Notes: generated by a model not told the origin, from the sequence alone. Positions 1 to 8,739 are shown, counted from the stretch's first letter. The stretch is DNA of 46,280 nt from Clostridia bacterium (GCA_017404065.1 JAFRDB010000127.1:1-46280), one strand, 5' to 3'. Program-made: numbers and translations.

Positions 1-75
1 CAAAGCGCAGAGCGCAGCAAACCGGCGCGATACCAGTTGTTTGCGAATGAGTTATATTACGCTTATGGGGGTTTC

Positions 76-170
76 AGGGGGAAACGCAGTTTCCCCCTGA
101 AACTACTCTACTCTTCCCCCCAAGAATGGGGGGTCAGGGGGGTTGATATGCCGCAAGGCATTATTTTTAC
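76..170. repeat. Dispersed hairpin repeat, copy 1
   Basis: The stretch contains two G/C-run hairpins: GGGGGAAAC facing GTTTCCCCC, and a C-run facing a G-run around positions 115-140. It ends in a GATATGCCGCAAGGCATTAT segment. It matches positions 6270-6355 closely over its whole length, including the GATATGCCG..GGCATTATTTT end. It lies immediately downstream of the minus-strand AraC gene and may act as its transcription end. Positions 1-75 show no feature I can support. Confidence 0.7.
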
Positions 171-1003
171 ATTGTTTTCGGAGATTTTCCGGTTTGCTTT
201 ACATAGGTCTTGTAAAAATGCGCGTAGCTGTTAAATCCGGCATTCATGCTCGCCTGCAAAAGAGTCTGTCCGTTGCGTTGCAGCTCTTGCACAAGCAAGA
301 TGCGTTTGTAGTTTATATATCGGTTTACCGTATAGCCAGTATGCTTTTTAAAGCTCTTACATAGGTAGTGCTTGTTGATAAAGAATTTCTGCGCAATGTT
401 GTCAAGTCTCAAATCCTCGGAAAGGTTAGAATTTATGTAAACTATAATATCCCGCATGCGCTCGTTTTTTGTGAAGAAGTCATCAGAGACACGGTTTGTT
501 TTGTTCAGCAAATACAAAAATTCCGTTATAATACCGTATGCAACATCATAAGCACCCTCGGAAAAATAGCGGAGGATGCGTTGGATACATTCGCGCTCGT
601 CTCCTCGCGTGAGATCTGATGAAACTATATTTCCTGTTCCCAGCTCGCGGTGTTCAAATATATCGAGGTATTTCTCAAGTGAACGCTGCTTGAAAAAGTC
701 TGTGGTCAGATACATAATGATCCTTTCATAAGGCTTGTCTGTACGGCAGACTATATGATGAAACTCAAATGGCCGCGTGAAAGCGATATCGCCCGGCTTT
801 AGCTTATATGTATTTCCTTCGACCTCAAATTCACAATCGCCGCCAAGCAGAAGGACGATCTCATAAATGTTATCATGGTTATGAAGCTTATAAACGCGCG
901 TGGATGGATTCTTGTCATATTTATGTACAATATCAAATCCAAGGGATGAGTCTATATTTATTATATCCTCAAAAGGAGAAGCATTTATTATCATAATTAT
1001 CAC
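167..1003 (-). CDS. AraC-family transcriptional regulator with cupin sensor domain
   Basis: A 278-residue regulator. The N-terminal half (about residues 30-120) has the cupin pattern of AraC sugar sensors: LHNHDNIYEIVLLLGG, then LKPGDIAFTRPFEFHH. The last 100 residues carry the double helix-turn-helix: LRLDNIAQKFFINKHYL, then QASMNAGFNSYAHFYKTYVK. The length is typical of the family. It diverges from the GH115-uxuB-uxuA operon, so it probably senses a uronic-acid sugar and activates that operon; this role is inferred from position only. Two ATGs lie three codons apart at the start (1003 and 994). The upstream one is kept, but the ribosome binding site (GGTGAT) is weak for both. Confidence 0.88.
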   Translation of the reverse strand: MIIMIINASPFEDIINIDSSLGFDIVHKYDKNPSTRVYKLHNHDNIYEIVLLLGGDCEFEVEGNTYKLKPGDIAFTRPFEFHHIVCRTDKPYERIIMYLTTDFFKQRSLEKYLDIFEHRELGTGNIVSSDLTRGDERECIQRILRYFSEGAYDVAYGIITEFLYLLNKTNRVSDDFFTKNERMRDIIVYINSNLSEDLRLDNIAQKFFINKHYLCKSFKKHTGYTVNRYINYKRILLVQELQRNGQTLLQASMNAGFNSYAHFYKTYVKQTGKSPKTM

Positions 1004-1011
1004 CGATAATT

Positions 1012-1040
1012 ATTATATCATAAAAAGACAATATATGCAA
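1012..1040 (-). promoter_or_regulatory. Sigma-A promoter for the AraC gene
   Basis: On the minus strand TTGCAT (1040-1035) and TATAAT (1017-1012) are separated by 17 bp, and the -10 lies a few bases before the AraC start codon. The short leader fits a regulator expressed at low constitutive level. No equally good plus-strand promoter is seen for the GH115 operon: TATAAT at 1095-1100 lacks a good -35, as expected for an activator-dependent promoter. Confidence 0.5.
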
Positions 1041-1110
1041 GGTTTTTGACAATATAATATTAGATTATTGGTTTTTTTTGTGGTAAAATGAAATTATAAT
1101 TAATAGCTAT

Positions 1111-1328
1111 ATTTCAGTTTATCGGAACGGCGCTATCGCGCCTACTCCCCCCGGCGCTGACGCGCCGACCCCCTCAAGAGGGGGTCAAGTATCGGTGTAC
1201 CACAATTCTTGGCTCCCTCTATGAGGTGAGCGACACGCTTGCGTGTCGTAGGCGTGTTGCATAGCAACAAACGCCGTAGCTAAGAGCTGTCGCGCCGACA
1301 GGCGTGACTGAGGGAGTTAAACTGAAAT
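1111..1328. repeat. 218-bp modular hairpin element with 11-bp terminal inverted repeats
   Basis: The ends ATTTCAGTTTA (1111-1121) and TAAACTGAAAT (1318-1328) are perfect inverted repeats. The inside is a chain of short perfect hairpins: GACCCCCTC/GAGGGGGTC, CGACACGC/GCGTGTCG at 1231-1248, and GGCGT..GTTGC/GCAAC..ACGCC. A 38-bp block (1231-1268) recurs at 6177-6214 with one difference. No coding capacity is visible. It ends 12 bp before the ribosome binding site of the GH115 gene, so it would lie in that gene's leader. It resembles a MITE or REP-type mosaic. Confidence 0.72.
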
Positions 1329-1352
1329 TTATCGCAAAACAGGAGGTTGCTT

Positions 1353-3389
1353 ATGATTATCGGCTTAAACACGAAGATCAGATATTCCGATGAACGCCCC
1401 GCTGTTAAAAATGCGGTGGAGATACTGGAGCGGGACATAGCAAAATGCTTTAACCGCTCCGATACTGCCGCAAACGAGATCATTCTCGAAAAAAAGGGTG
1501 GCTTTGCGGATGAGGACTTTATGCTGACTGTAACGGACGATGGAATGATCATTTCCGCTGATGACGAGCTTGGCTTTGTATATGGCTTGCTGTATATAAG
1601 CAAGGAGTTTTTGGGAATACAGCCGTTTTGGTTCTGGATGGATCAGAGGATAAAAAAACGCGACAGCATAAATGTTGAGATCGGCGAGTACCGTCCTAAG
1701 AAGCCAAAGGTACAATATCGCGGCTGGTTCATAAATGATGAAGTGCTCATAATGAAATGGGCGGTGGACGGTGATTATGAGCTTCCGTGGAAAATGGCTT
1801 TTGAAGCGCTCCTGCGCTGCGGCGGAAACATCGTTATACCGGGCACTGATAAAAACTCGCGTCTGCACCGTCAGCTTGCAAGCGATATGGGGCTTTGGCT
1901 TACTCATCATCATGCCGAGCCGCTGGGTGCGGAAATGTTTATTCGTCAATACCCGGGCGAAGCACCAAACTATTTTGAACATAAGGCGCAGTTCCACAAG
2001 CTCTGGCGCGATGCGGTGGAGGAGCAGAAGAATATGAAGGTCGTGTGGTGTCTTGGCTTCCGCGGACAGGGCGACTGTCCGTTCTGGTCGCAGGATACGA
2101 GCGGCAGATATGACACTGATGAAAAGCGCGGCGCGCTTATATCAGAGATTATCGAGCTGCAAAAGCGCATGGTGCTTGAAAAGGTAAAAAACCCCGTGTT
2201 TTGCACAAACCTCTATGGAGAGGTAATGGAGCTTTATGATGATGGACACATTAGCTTTGATGAGGAAATAATCAAGGTGAGCGCGGATAACGGATTCGGA
2301 AAAATGGTAACGCGCCGACGCGATAATCACACCGCCCGTGTTTTATCGATGCCGGATGCGCCGGTAGAGCACGGCGGTATATACTATCACGTTTCGTTCT
2401 ATGACCTACAGGCGGCAAACCACATAACCATGCTGCCAAATTCGGTCGACTTTGTAAACCGGGAGCTGGACGAGGTCAACAGTATGAACATGACCGACTT
2501 CTGGGTTATAAACTGCTCAAACATAAGACCGCATACGTATTTCCTTGATGCTGTAAGCAGGAAATGGTACGGTGAAACGATCTCAGATAAGCAACAGAGC
2601 AAGGATTTTGCAGCCGATTACTATGGCGGCGATGCGGGCGCGGAAGAATGTCTCAGGGAGTATCACAACGCTATGATAGCTTATGGCGCGCACGCTGATG
2701 AGCATTGCGGTGAGCAGTTCTACAACGAAAATCTGCGTATGCTTGCAAATCACATAATACGAGGAAATGTGCCGAAATGCGGCGGTATGGAGTGGCTTAC
2801 CGGTGATATGCCGCTTGATGAGCAGGCGCAGTTCTTTTGCCGGATGTGCATGAGGGGACTGCCGAGGCTCAAGGCATACTACGACCGATGCCTTGAGGTG
2901 AGTGAGTCACTTGAAGGTGATATAAGAAAGCTTTTTGACTCAACAATACTTTTGCAGGCGAGAATACATTATCATTGCTGCAGCGGCGCAGACCTTTTCG
3001 GCAAGGGCTGTGAACATTATAAAAACAAAGACATGTTCCGGGCGTTTATGGTATTCGGCGATGCAGCGGAGGAGTTTGATGCGGCAAATATGGCGATGCG
3101 CGGATCGGAATACGGTGTATGGAAGGGCTTCTATTTCAACGAATGCTTTGCCGACTGCAAGCATACGGCATACATGATAAAAAAGCTTATGGGCATAGCG
3201 CGGGAGTATGGCGATAACGCGCGGCATGACAAGTGGTATCGAGAGATAATGTATGCGCCGGAGGACCGAGGCGTTATGACGCTATTGGTAAACGACAACC
3301 ACATGGAGGACAATGAGCTGTACATTGCCGCAAAAAAGAGGATAGGCAAGGGACAGTATAAGCTGCCGATAGAGAATTGGAAAAAATAG
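1353..3389 (+). CDS. GH115-family alpha-glucuronidase (cytosolic)
   Basis: A 678-residue protein resembling glycoside hydrolase family 115, xylan alpha-1,2-(4-O-methyl)glucuronidases. GH115-type landmarks in order are KVQYRGWFINDE, a LTHHHAEPLGAE segment and WCLGFRGQGDCPFW. The start is the ATG at 1353, six bases after AGGAGG (1341-1346); an in-frame TTG at 1347 abuts that site and is unlikely. There is no signal peptide, so it should act inside the cell on imported oligosaccharides. It is shorter than the roughly 800-1000 residues usual for characterised GH115 enzymes, so the C-terminal accessory domain may be missing. It is first in an operon with uxuB and uxuA, which process uronic acids; released glucuronate would enter that route after isomerisation. 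Confidence 0.85.
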   Translation: MIIGLNTKIRYSDERPAVKNAVEILERDIAKCFNRSDTAANEIILEKKGGFADEDFMLTVTDDGMIISADDELGFVYGLLYISKEFLGIQPFWFWMDQRIKKRDSINVEIGEYRPKKPKVQYRGWFINDEVLIMKWAVDGDYELPWKMAFEALLRCGGNIVIPGTDKNSRLHRQLASDMGLWLTHHHAEPLGAEMFIRQYPGEAPNYFEHKAQFHKLWRDAVEEQKNMKVVWCLGFRGQGDCPFWSQDTSGRYDTDEKRGALISEIIELQKRMVLEKVKNPVFCTNLYGEVMELYDDGHISFDEEIIKVSADNGFGKMVTRRRDNHTARVLSMPDAPVEHGGIYYHVSFYDLQAANHITMLPNSVDFVNRELDEVNSMNMTDFWVINCSNIRPHTYFLDAVSRKWYGETISDKQQSKDFAADYYGGDAGAEECLREYHNAMIAYGAHADEHCGEQFYNENLRMLANHIIRGNVPKCGGMEWLTGDMPLDEQAQFFCRMCMRGLPRLKAYYDRCLEVSESLEGDIRKLFDSTILLQARIHYHCCSGADLFGKGCEHYKNKDMFRAFMVFGDAAEEFDAANMAMRGSEYGVWKGFYFNECFADCKHTAYMIKKLMGIAREYGDNARHDKWYREIMYAPEDRGVMTLLVNDNHMEDNELYIAAKKRIGKGQYKLPIENWKK

Positions 3390-3412
3390 TTTTCAGAAAG
3401 GATGATATAAAA

Positions 3413-4990
3413 ATGAAGCTTTCATCAGAGGGGATCAAAAACAGAAACGAATGGATGGAAAAAGGCATACGTCTGCCGGAGTTTGATATTGAAGCCGTAA
3501 GGGCGGAAACGAATAATGCGCCCGAATGGATACATTTCGGCGCGGGGAATATATTTCGCGGCTTTATCGGTTCCATATCACAGTCGCTGTTAAATCAGGG
3601 CAAGGCAAAAACGGGCATAATTGCGGTTGAAAGCTTTGACTTTGATATAATTGACAAGATATATACACCGTTCGACAGCCTGACACTGAATGTGCTTATG
3701 GGTCGTGAGCTTGATATGGAGGTTCTTGCCGGCATATCAGAGGGTATAAAGGCAACAGACTATGAACGGCTCTATGATATAGCCGTTCAGCCGTCACTGA
3801 AAATGATCAGCTTTACCATCACCGAGAAGGGCTACGCTGTAAGAGGCGCAGACGGTGAGCTTATGGGCATAGTAAAGGCTGATATAGAGGAAGGTCCTGA
3901 TAAGCCTAAGCATACAATGAGCATAGTTGCGGCGATGCTGTATAAAAGATTTAAAGCAAACAGTAAGCCGGTGGCGGTAGTGAGCATGGATAATTGCTCA
4001 CATAACGGAGAAAAGCTAAAGGCGGGCGTTGTAACGGTAGCGAAGGCATGGGCGGATGCAGGCAAGGTCGAGCCGGAGTTCATAAGCTATCTTGAAAATA
4101 CCGTATCCTTCCCGTGGAGCATGATAGACAAGATCACACCGCGTCCGAACGACAGTATACAGGCCAAGCTTGAAGAGCTTGGCGTAGAAAATATGGCGCC
4201 GGTAGTGACAAGCAAGGGCACATATATCGCGCCGTTTGTAAACGCTGAGAAACCGCAGTATCTTGTTATTGAGGATGATTTCCCTAATGGCAGACCCGCG
4301 CTTGATGAAGCGGGAGTGTACCTAACAACCCGCGAAACGGTAAACAAGGCGGAGACAATGAAGGTAACGACCTGTCTTAATCCGCTGCACACGGGACTTG
4401 CAGTGTTTGGCTGTCTCTTAGGCTACACGACTATATGGGAGGAAATGAAGGATAAGGAGCTTACAAAGCTCGTAAACAAGATCGCGAGCGAGGGCATGAA
4501 GGTCGTTATCGATCCGAAGATAATCGACCCGCAGAAGTTTGTCGATGAGGTAATAGGCGAAAGACTTCCTAATCCGTATATGCCGGATGCACCGCAGCGA
4601 ATTGCCACAGACACCTCACAGAAGATACCGGTACGCTACGGCGAGACGATAAAATCATATATAAACAGCGCCGAGCTTGATCCGGCAGAGCTTGAAGCGA
4701 TACCAATGGTTATTGCCGGTTGGTTCAGATATCTGTTGGCGGTAGACGATAACGGAAACGCATTTGAGCCGAGCGCTGACCCGATGCTCAAAGAGATGCA
4801 GGCAAAGCTTTCGGAAGTTAAGCTTGGTCAGCCGGAGACAGCAGAGGGAGTATTGAAGGGAATACTTACGAATGAGGTATTGTTCGGCACAGATCTGTAC
4901 AAGGCAGGACTTGGTGAGAAGATAGAAAAGAAGTTTGCCGCTATGCTGAAAGGCGCCGGAGCGGTAAGAAAGGCTTTAGAGGAGGTATGA
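3413..4990 (+). CDS. uxuB: Fructuronate reductase / mannitol dehydrogenase family (D-mannonate oxidoreductase)
   Basis: A 525-residue member of the polyol-specific long-chain dehydrogenase family, interconverting D-fructuronate and D-mannonate with NAD(H). The N-terminal Rossmann part shows FGAGNIFRGFIG. The family signature region reads FPWSMIDKITPRP. The catalytic lysine and substrate ligands appear as K317, N323 and H326 in MKVTTCLNPLH. The start is the ATG at 3413 after AGAAAGGATG; an upstream in-frame TTG at 3377 would overlap the GH115 stop and lacks a site. It is followed four bases later by the mannonate dehydratase gene, so fructuronate reductase is preferred over mannitol or tagaturonate activity. 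Confidence 0.88.
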   Translation: MKLSSEGIKNRNEWMEKGIRLPEFDIEAVRAETNNAPEWIHFGAGNIFRGFIGSISQSLLNQGKAKTGIIAVESFDFDIIDKIYTPFDSLTLNVLMGRELDMEVLAGISEGIKATDYERLYDIAVQPSLKMISFTITEKGYAVRGADGELMGIVKADIEEGPDKPKHTMSIVAAMLYKRFKANSKPVAVVSMDNCSHNGEKLKAGVVTVAKAWADAGKVEPEFISYLENTVSFPWSMIDKITPRPNDSIQAKLEELGVENMAPVVTSKGTYIAPFVNAEKPQYLVIEDDFPNGRPALDEAGVYLTTRETVNKAETMKVTTCLNPLHTGLAVFGCLLGYTTIWEEMKDKELTKLVNKIASEGMKVVIDPKIIDPQKFVDEVIGERLPNPYMPDAPQRIATDTSQKIPVRYGETIKSYINSAELDPAELEAIPMVIAGWFRYLLAVDDNGNAFEPSADPMLKEMQAKLSEVKLGQPETAEGVLKGILTNEVLFGTDLYKAGLGEKIEKKFAAMLKGAGAVRKALEEV

Positions 4991-4994
4991 AGCT

Positions 4995-6056
4995 ATGAAA
5001 ATGACAATGCGTTGGTACGGTAAGGAGTATGACAGTGTAACACTGGAGCAGCTAAGACAGGTGCGATATGTTGAAGGGCTTATCAGCACGCTTTATTATA
5101 AGCAGGCGGGCGAAAAGTGGGAGCGCGACGAGATACGCAAGCTTAAAAACGAGATCGAGGGTGCCGGTCTTGAGCTGTCCGGAATAGAGAGCGTAAATAT
5201 CCATGACGCAATAAAGATAGGCACACCTGACCGTGATAAGTATATAGAAAACTACATAAAAACACTTGAAAACCTCGGTGAAGAGGGTATCGACCTTGTT
5301 TGCTACAACTTCATGCCGATATTTGACTGGACAAGAAGCGATCTTGCAAAACCGCGTCCGGATGGTTCAACGGTGCTTGCCTATGATCAGAGCGTGGTCG
5401 ATAAGATAAACCCTGATAATCTGAAGGAATATATGGATGCAAACTCCAACGGATTTGTTATGCCCGGCTGGGAGCCGGAGAGGCTTGGCAAGCTCAAGGA
5501 GCTGTTTGAGGCGTATAAGGATGTTGATGCGGAAAAGCTGTTTAATAACCTTGTATATTTCTTAAAGGCAATAATGCCGACTTGTGAAAAGTACGGAATA
5601 AAAATGGCAATACATCCGGATGATCCGGCGTGGAGCGTATTCGGACTTTCGAGGATAATCACCTGCAAGGAGAACCTTGTGAGGATGATGGATGCTGTAC
5701 CGAGCGTATATAACGGTGTTACCTTCTGCATGGGCTCGCTCGGCTCGAATCCCGAGAACGATCTGGTCGATATCGTTCACGCATTAAAGGGCAGAATACA
5801 CTTTGCGCATATCAGAAACCTGAAGCACACTGCTCCGGGGCAGTTCGAGGAGGCGTGTCATCTCAGTGACGACGGTTCTTTTGATCTTGCCGAGGTGGTA
5901 AAGGCGCTCTATGAGGACGGCTTTGACGGTGTTATCCGTCCCGACCACGGCAGAATGCTCTGGGGCGAGAAGGCAATGCCCGGATACGGTCTTTACGACA
6001 GAGCTCTTGGCGCGGCATATATCCGCGGCTTGTGGGAAATGGTAACAAAAAAATAA
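4995..6056 (+). CDS. uxuA: Mannonate dehydratase
   Basis: A 353-residue UxuA, the usual length in Firmicutes, converting D-mannonate to 2-keto-3-deoxygluconate with a divalent metal. The xylose-isomerase-like barrel is recognisable: MRWYG at the start and IHPDDPAW in the middle. Metal and catalytic positions are in VTFCMGSLGSNP (Cys), IHFAHIRN (His) and VIRPDHGRM (Asp, His). The ATG is 9 bases after GGAGG (4981-4985), which lies in the end of uxuB, so the two are translationally close. It ends the operon and is followed by a terminator at 6076. Confidence 0.95.
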   Translation: MKMTMRWYGKEYDSVTLEQLRQVRYVEGLISTLYYKQAGEKWERDEIRKLKNEIEGAGLELSGIESVNIHDAIKIGTPDRDKYIENYIKTLENLGEEGIDLVCYNFMPIFDWTRSDLAKPRPDGSTVLAYDQSVVDKINPDNLKEYMDANSNGFVMPGWEPERLGKLKELFEAYKDVDAEKLFNNLVYFLKAIMPTCEKYGIKMAIHPDDPAWSVFGLSRIITCKENLVRMMDAVPSVYNGVTFCMGSLGSNPENDLVDIVHALKGRIHFAHIRNLKHTAPGQFEEACHLSDDGSFDLAEVVKALYEDGFDGVIRPDHGRMLWGEKAMPGYGLYDRALGAAYIRGLWEMVTKK

Positions 6057-6075
6057 AACGTAATTAAAAAAATAC

Positions 6076-6119
6076 AGCAACGGCGATTTATCGATGTGAT
6101 CGCCGTTGCTCTTTTGCTT
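6076..6119 (+). terminator. Terminator of the GH115-uxuBA operon
   Basis: A 12-bp perfect stem, AGCAACGGCGAT (6076-6087) with ATCGCCGTTGCT (6099-6110), is followed by CTTTTGCTTT. Nearly the same hairpin occurs at 46177-46211. Confidence 0.82.
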
Positions 6120-6139
6120 TATAAGAAATTGCACGATAA

Positions 6140-6355
6140 ATTTCAGTTTATCGGACAGATAGGGGTGCAGGGTGAACGACACGCTAGCGTGTCGTAGGCG
6201 TGTTGCATAGCAACCAGGATGCCAGGTCGTGCAGGTCGCAGAGCGACCGACCAGACAAACGCCGTAGTTTGGGAACGCAGTTCCCCCTGCAACTACTTAC
6301 TTCTTCCCCCAAGATTGGGGGTCAGGGGGTTGATATGCCGTCAGGCATTATTTTA
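6140..6355. repeat. Mosaic hairpin repeat joining two dispersed families
   Basis: It begins with ATTTCAGTTTATCGG (6140-6154), the same end as the elements at 1111 and 7741. It then carries the CGACACGC..GCAAC block (6177-6214) seen at 1231-1268. About 40 bases are inserted before the shared CAAACGCCGTAG. It closes with the G/C-run hairpin segment (6270-6355) that matches 76-170. No matching right-hand terminal repeat is present, so it looks composite or truncated. No gene is visible. Confidence 0.7.
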
Positions 6356-6383
6356 CTTTATAGGAAATTGCTTTCCTATAAAG
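6356..6383. other. Perfect 12-bp hairpin
   Basis: CTTTATAGGAAA (6356-6367) and TTTCCTATAAAG (6372-6383) form a perfect stem around a TTGC loop. No T-run follows on the plus strand. It lies between the mosaic repeat and the end of the GH105 gene. Confidence 0.6.
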
Positions 6384-6385
6384 CA

Positions 6386-6505
6386 AAAAAATGATTAAAA
6401 TGCCCGTGCGAAATTTTTCTCCCTACGGTCGAAAACGCACATGGGCATGAACAAAACGTTATCCTTCTCTGCCCGCCGCAGGCGTGTGCCGAAGGCGTTT
6501 TGTTC
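6386..6505 (-). terminator. Two hairpins ending the GH105 gene
   Basis: Directly after the GH105 stop codon, GAACAAAACG (6449-6458) pairs with CGTTTTGTTC (6496-6505). Next, TGCCCGTGCG (6401-6410) pairs with CGCACATGGGCA (6436-6447), allowing a two-base bulge. On the minus strand the second stem is followed by TTTTAATCAT and a T-run (6386-6400 region), as in an intrinsic terminator. Confidence 0.6.
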
Positions 6506-7600
6506 TTAGTTTATATTATTTAAAAACTTCTCTACCTCTGTGCACATCATTATAAACGCGCCGGCACCGTGAAGATCATTTGATATCGTCGGACGATAGA
6601 AGTAATAGTCCTCAACGCCTACGCCGGTTCCGACACATACGTTTGTAACACTGAGCGTGCTTCCGGATATTTCTGCTTTTGACAGCGCACCTTTGTAGCC
6701 GTTCATTATGAGATCCTTATATTCATCTCCCGCTATGCCGTTGTTATAGAGCTTTGCCGCGGCGTATGTGAAGAGCGCGGTGCAGGAGGTCTCAAGCCAG
6801 TTGCGGTTATCGTTTATCTTATCGAGCACCTGATACCACATACCCGTTTCCTTGTCCTGATATTTTGCAAGAGTTGCGAGCAGCTCGCGGCCTATATCCA
6901 CCGAAAGCTTATAAAGCTCGCTGTCCTTTGGTGCGTATGTCGTGAACTCGGCAAGCGAAACAATGTACCAGCTTGTGGCGCGTCCCCAGTGTACCTTTGC
7001 AAGACCGGTTGCCTTGTCAACAAATTCATGCCGCTTTGAATCGTCCCACATGTGATAGAGCAGACCTGTTTCGGGATTATACATCCGCTCGCGAATGAGC
7101 TTCACTTGTGTAGCTATCTTGCCGAACATATACGGCTTATTGAATTTGCTGCAATACATTGCCGTGAACAGTCCGAACATATACATCGTATCAAGCCAAA
7201 GCTGATCCGGATTGCGGTATTTGTGCCAGACTCCGCCGTAGTTATTGGTCGGCCATTTTTCAAGAGTATCGAAAAATATATCGAGAAGCTTTTTGTATTT
7301 GCGGTAGCCGGTAGTCTCAAACAGTGCGAAAAGCAGGATACCGGGCTGAATATCATCGAGCGATGTAAGCTCAGCTGTCGGGCAGGTGCCGTCCTCCTTA
7401 ACGTGCCGGTCTACCCACTGCATGATATAGCTGCGGTACTTTTCTTCCTTGGAAAGGTCATATATCTTTTCAACACCGCTCAGAAAGACGCCTTGGTGAT
7501 AGTGAAAGTGGTTTTCAGGCGGGAGCGTCTCCGGAGTGTACTGCTCCATAACGCTGTCGGCACACATTTTTGCATAATCTAAAGGCGATAAGTTTTTCAT
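6506..7600 (-). CDS. GH105 unsaturated rhamnogalacturonyl/glucuronyl hydrolase
   Basis: A 364-residue alpha/alpha-barrel enzyme of the GH105/GH88 group, which hydrates the C4=C5 double bond of unsaturated uronic acids at the non-reducing end of oligosaccharides made by polysaccharide lyases. The key aspartate is D137 in PDQLWLDTMYMFG, matching the catalytic Asp of YteR-type enzymes. VHWGRATSWYI and the ENHFHYHQGVFLSG start are family-typical. There is no signal peptide, so it acts in the cytosol. The start at 7600 has AGGAG upstream. It is convergent with the uxu operon, and its products would feed uronate catabolism. GH105 is favoured over GH88 on length and motif; the exact substrate is not visible. 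Confidence 0.87.
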   Translation of the reverse strand: MKNLSPLDYAKMCADSVMEQYTPETLPPENHFHYHQGVFLSGVEKIYDLSKEEKYRSYIMQWVDRHVKEDGTCPTAELTSLDDIQPGILLFALFETTGYRKYKKLLDIFFDTLEKWPTNNYGGVWHKYRNPDQLWLDTMYMFGLFTAMYCSKFNKPYMFGKIATQVKLIRERMYNPETGLLYHMWDDSKRHEFVDKATGLAKVHWGRATSWYIVSLAEFTTYAPKDSELYKLSVDIGRELLATLAKYQDKETGMWYQVLDKINDNRNWLETSCTALFTYAAAKLYNNGIAGDEYKDLIMNGYKGALSKAEISGSTLSVTNVCVGTGVGVEDYYFYRPTISNDLHGAGAFIMMCTEVEKFLNNIN

Positions 7601-7737
7601 TAAATTTCACTCTCCTGTAGCTTTATCTGTTTTACATTATTATATAATAAACCGCCGGATAAGTCAACAAAAATTATGTTTGATGTGGTTTTTGATATGG
7701 TTTTTTGATGAATAAACAGACTGCAGATAATCGTTTG

Positions 7738-7804
7738 AAATTCAGTTTATCGGGAGGGAGCCCCCCGCAGCGCCACTAACATCTCTTCCGCCAAACTGAA
7801 ATTT
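7738..7804. repeat. Short element with the same terminal repeats as at 1111
   Basis: AAATTCAGTTT near 7738-7748 and AAACTGAAATTT (7793-7804) are inverted ends. The left end continues into ATCGGG as in the 1111 and 6140 elements. Only about 45 bp lie between, including a GGGAGGGAGCCCCCC stretch. It looks like a minimal or deleted family member. The rest of 7601-7892 is AT-rich spacer. Confidence 0.6.
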
Positions 7805-7892
7805 ATTATTATACAAAATAATTTACTCATAAAAAAACCGTATTGATTTGAGCTTTCAGATGTGATATACTGAAATCGGAGGAGAATGAGCA

Positions 7893-8435
7893 GTGGAAAG
7901 AGTAATTAATAATATCACATACAAGTTGACATATAAACGGGTGAAGAATATAAATATGCGCATTGGTGCTGACGGCACAGTAAAGGTGAGCGCGCCATTT
8001 GGAACAAATACAAAATTCATAGATGATTTTGTATGGTCCCGTCGCAGCGCAATAAAAGAAGCAAAAAGCCGGACAGACTCACGCACACCCGTGCCGGAGC
8101 CGGATGCTGCACCGCTTGATATATATAAACGGCTTTATGCGGTGTATAGGGCCATATATTCATGCTGCTTTTCACGATGCGGCTTTGATATGCCCAAGCT
8201 AAAGATACGGACAATGAAAAGCCAGTGGGGCAATTGCCGTCGTGAGAGGGGGCTTATAACGCTTAATTCCTATCTTTACAGTCTGCCGGACCGGTACATT
8301 GAGTATATCGCAGCGCATGAGCTTTCGCATATACTGGTGCCGAACCATTCAAAAGCGTTTTACGAAGTGCTTGCCGCCGCGCTGCCGGATCATCGCGAGC
8401 GTGAGGCGGAGCTGAAGCAATGGAAAATAACATAA
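7893..8435 (+). CDS. YgjP/SprT-like zinc metallopeptidase (DUF45, M48 superfamily)
   Basis: A 180-residue protein of the YgjP-like metallopeptidase domain. The zinc motif HExxH is H142-E143-L-S-H146 in AAHELSHILVPNHS, with a further conserved KSQWGNCRRERGLITLNSYL upstream of it, a family hallmark. The GTG start at 7893 sits 7 bases after GGAGGAG; the ATG at 7886 is in another frame. It is a soluble intracellular protein whose substrate is unknown. It appears to be monocistronic, with a terminator at 8525. Confidence 0.85.
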   Translation: MERVINNITYKLTYKRVKNINMRIGADGTVKVSAPFGTNTKFIDDFVWSRRSAIKEAKSRTDSRTPVPEPDAAPLDIYKRLYAVYRAIYSCCFSRCGFDMPKLKIRTMKSQWGNCRRERGLITLNSYLYSLPDRYIEYIAAHELSHILVPNHSKAFYEVLAAALPDHREREAELKQWKIT

Positions 8436-8524
8436 AGGGGCTGCCCACTTTTGCGCAGACCGCTTAATGGCTTAACCCCCATGTTTATGAATATAACAAT
8501 TAACAAATTAACACAATTACGGTA

Positions 8525-8554
8525 GAGATTTGCTTATTTGAGCAAATCTCTTTT
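8525..8554 (+). terminator. Intrinsic terminator
   Basis: GAGATTTGCT (8525-8534) and AGCAAATCTC (8541-8550) form a 10-bp stem followed by TTTT. It is the probable end of the metallopeptidase transcript. A separate 10-bp inverted pair, GCTTAATGGC (8462-8471) and GCCATTAAGC (8563-8572), encloses it. Confidence 0.7.
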
Positions 8555-8572
8555 CATTGAATGCCATTAAGC

Positions 8573-8660
8573 TATGAACGAAACTCTCCACTCGACGTAC
8601 CATCGTACGCCTTCGGGCAAGGTATCATGCGGCTTTGCCGCCTGATACTTTGTTTCGTCC
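8573..8660. repeat. Palindromic element with ACGTACC core
   Basis: ACGAAAC (8578-8584) pairs with GTTTCGT (8652-8658). Inside are GACGTACCATCGTACGCC and a smaller hairpin GTATCA-GCGGC/GCCGC-GATAC. The AAACTCT and ACGTACCANCGTACGCC parts recur at 46231-46256. The rest of the 8436-8739 gap holds no gene. Confidence 0.55.
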
Positions 8661-8739
8661 ATTCTGCATCAAAAGCCAATCAGCCCCTTTGTCGGCTGTT
8701 GCATTTTGCTACAGCCCCTCTGTTTCAGCTGTTTGATAA

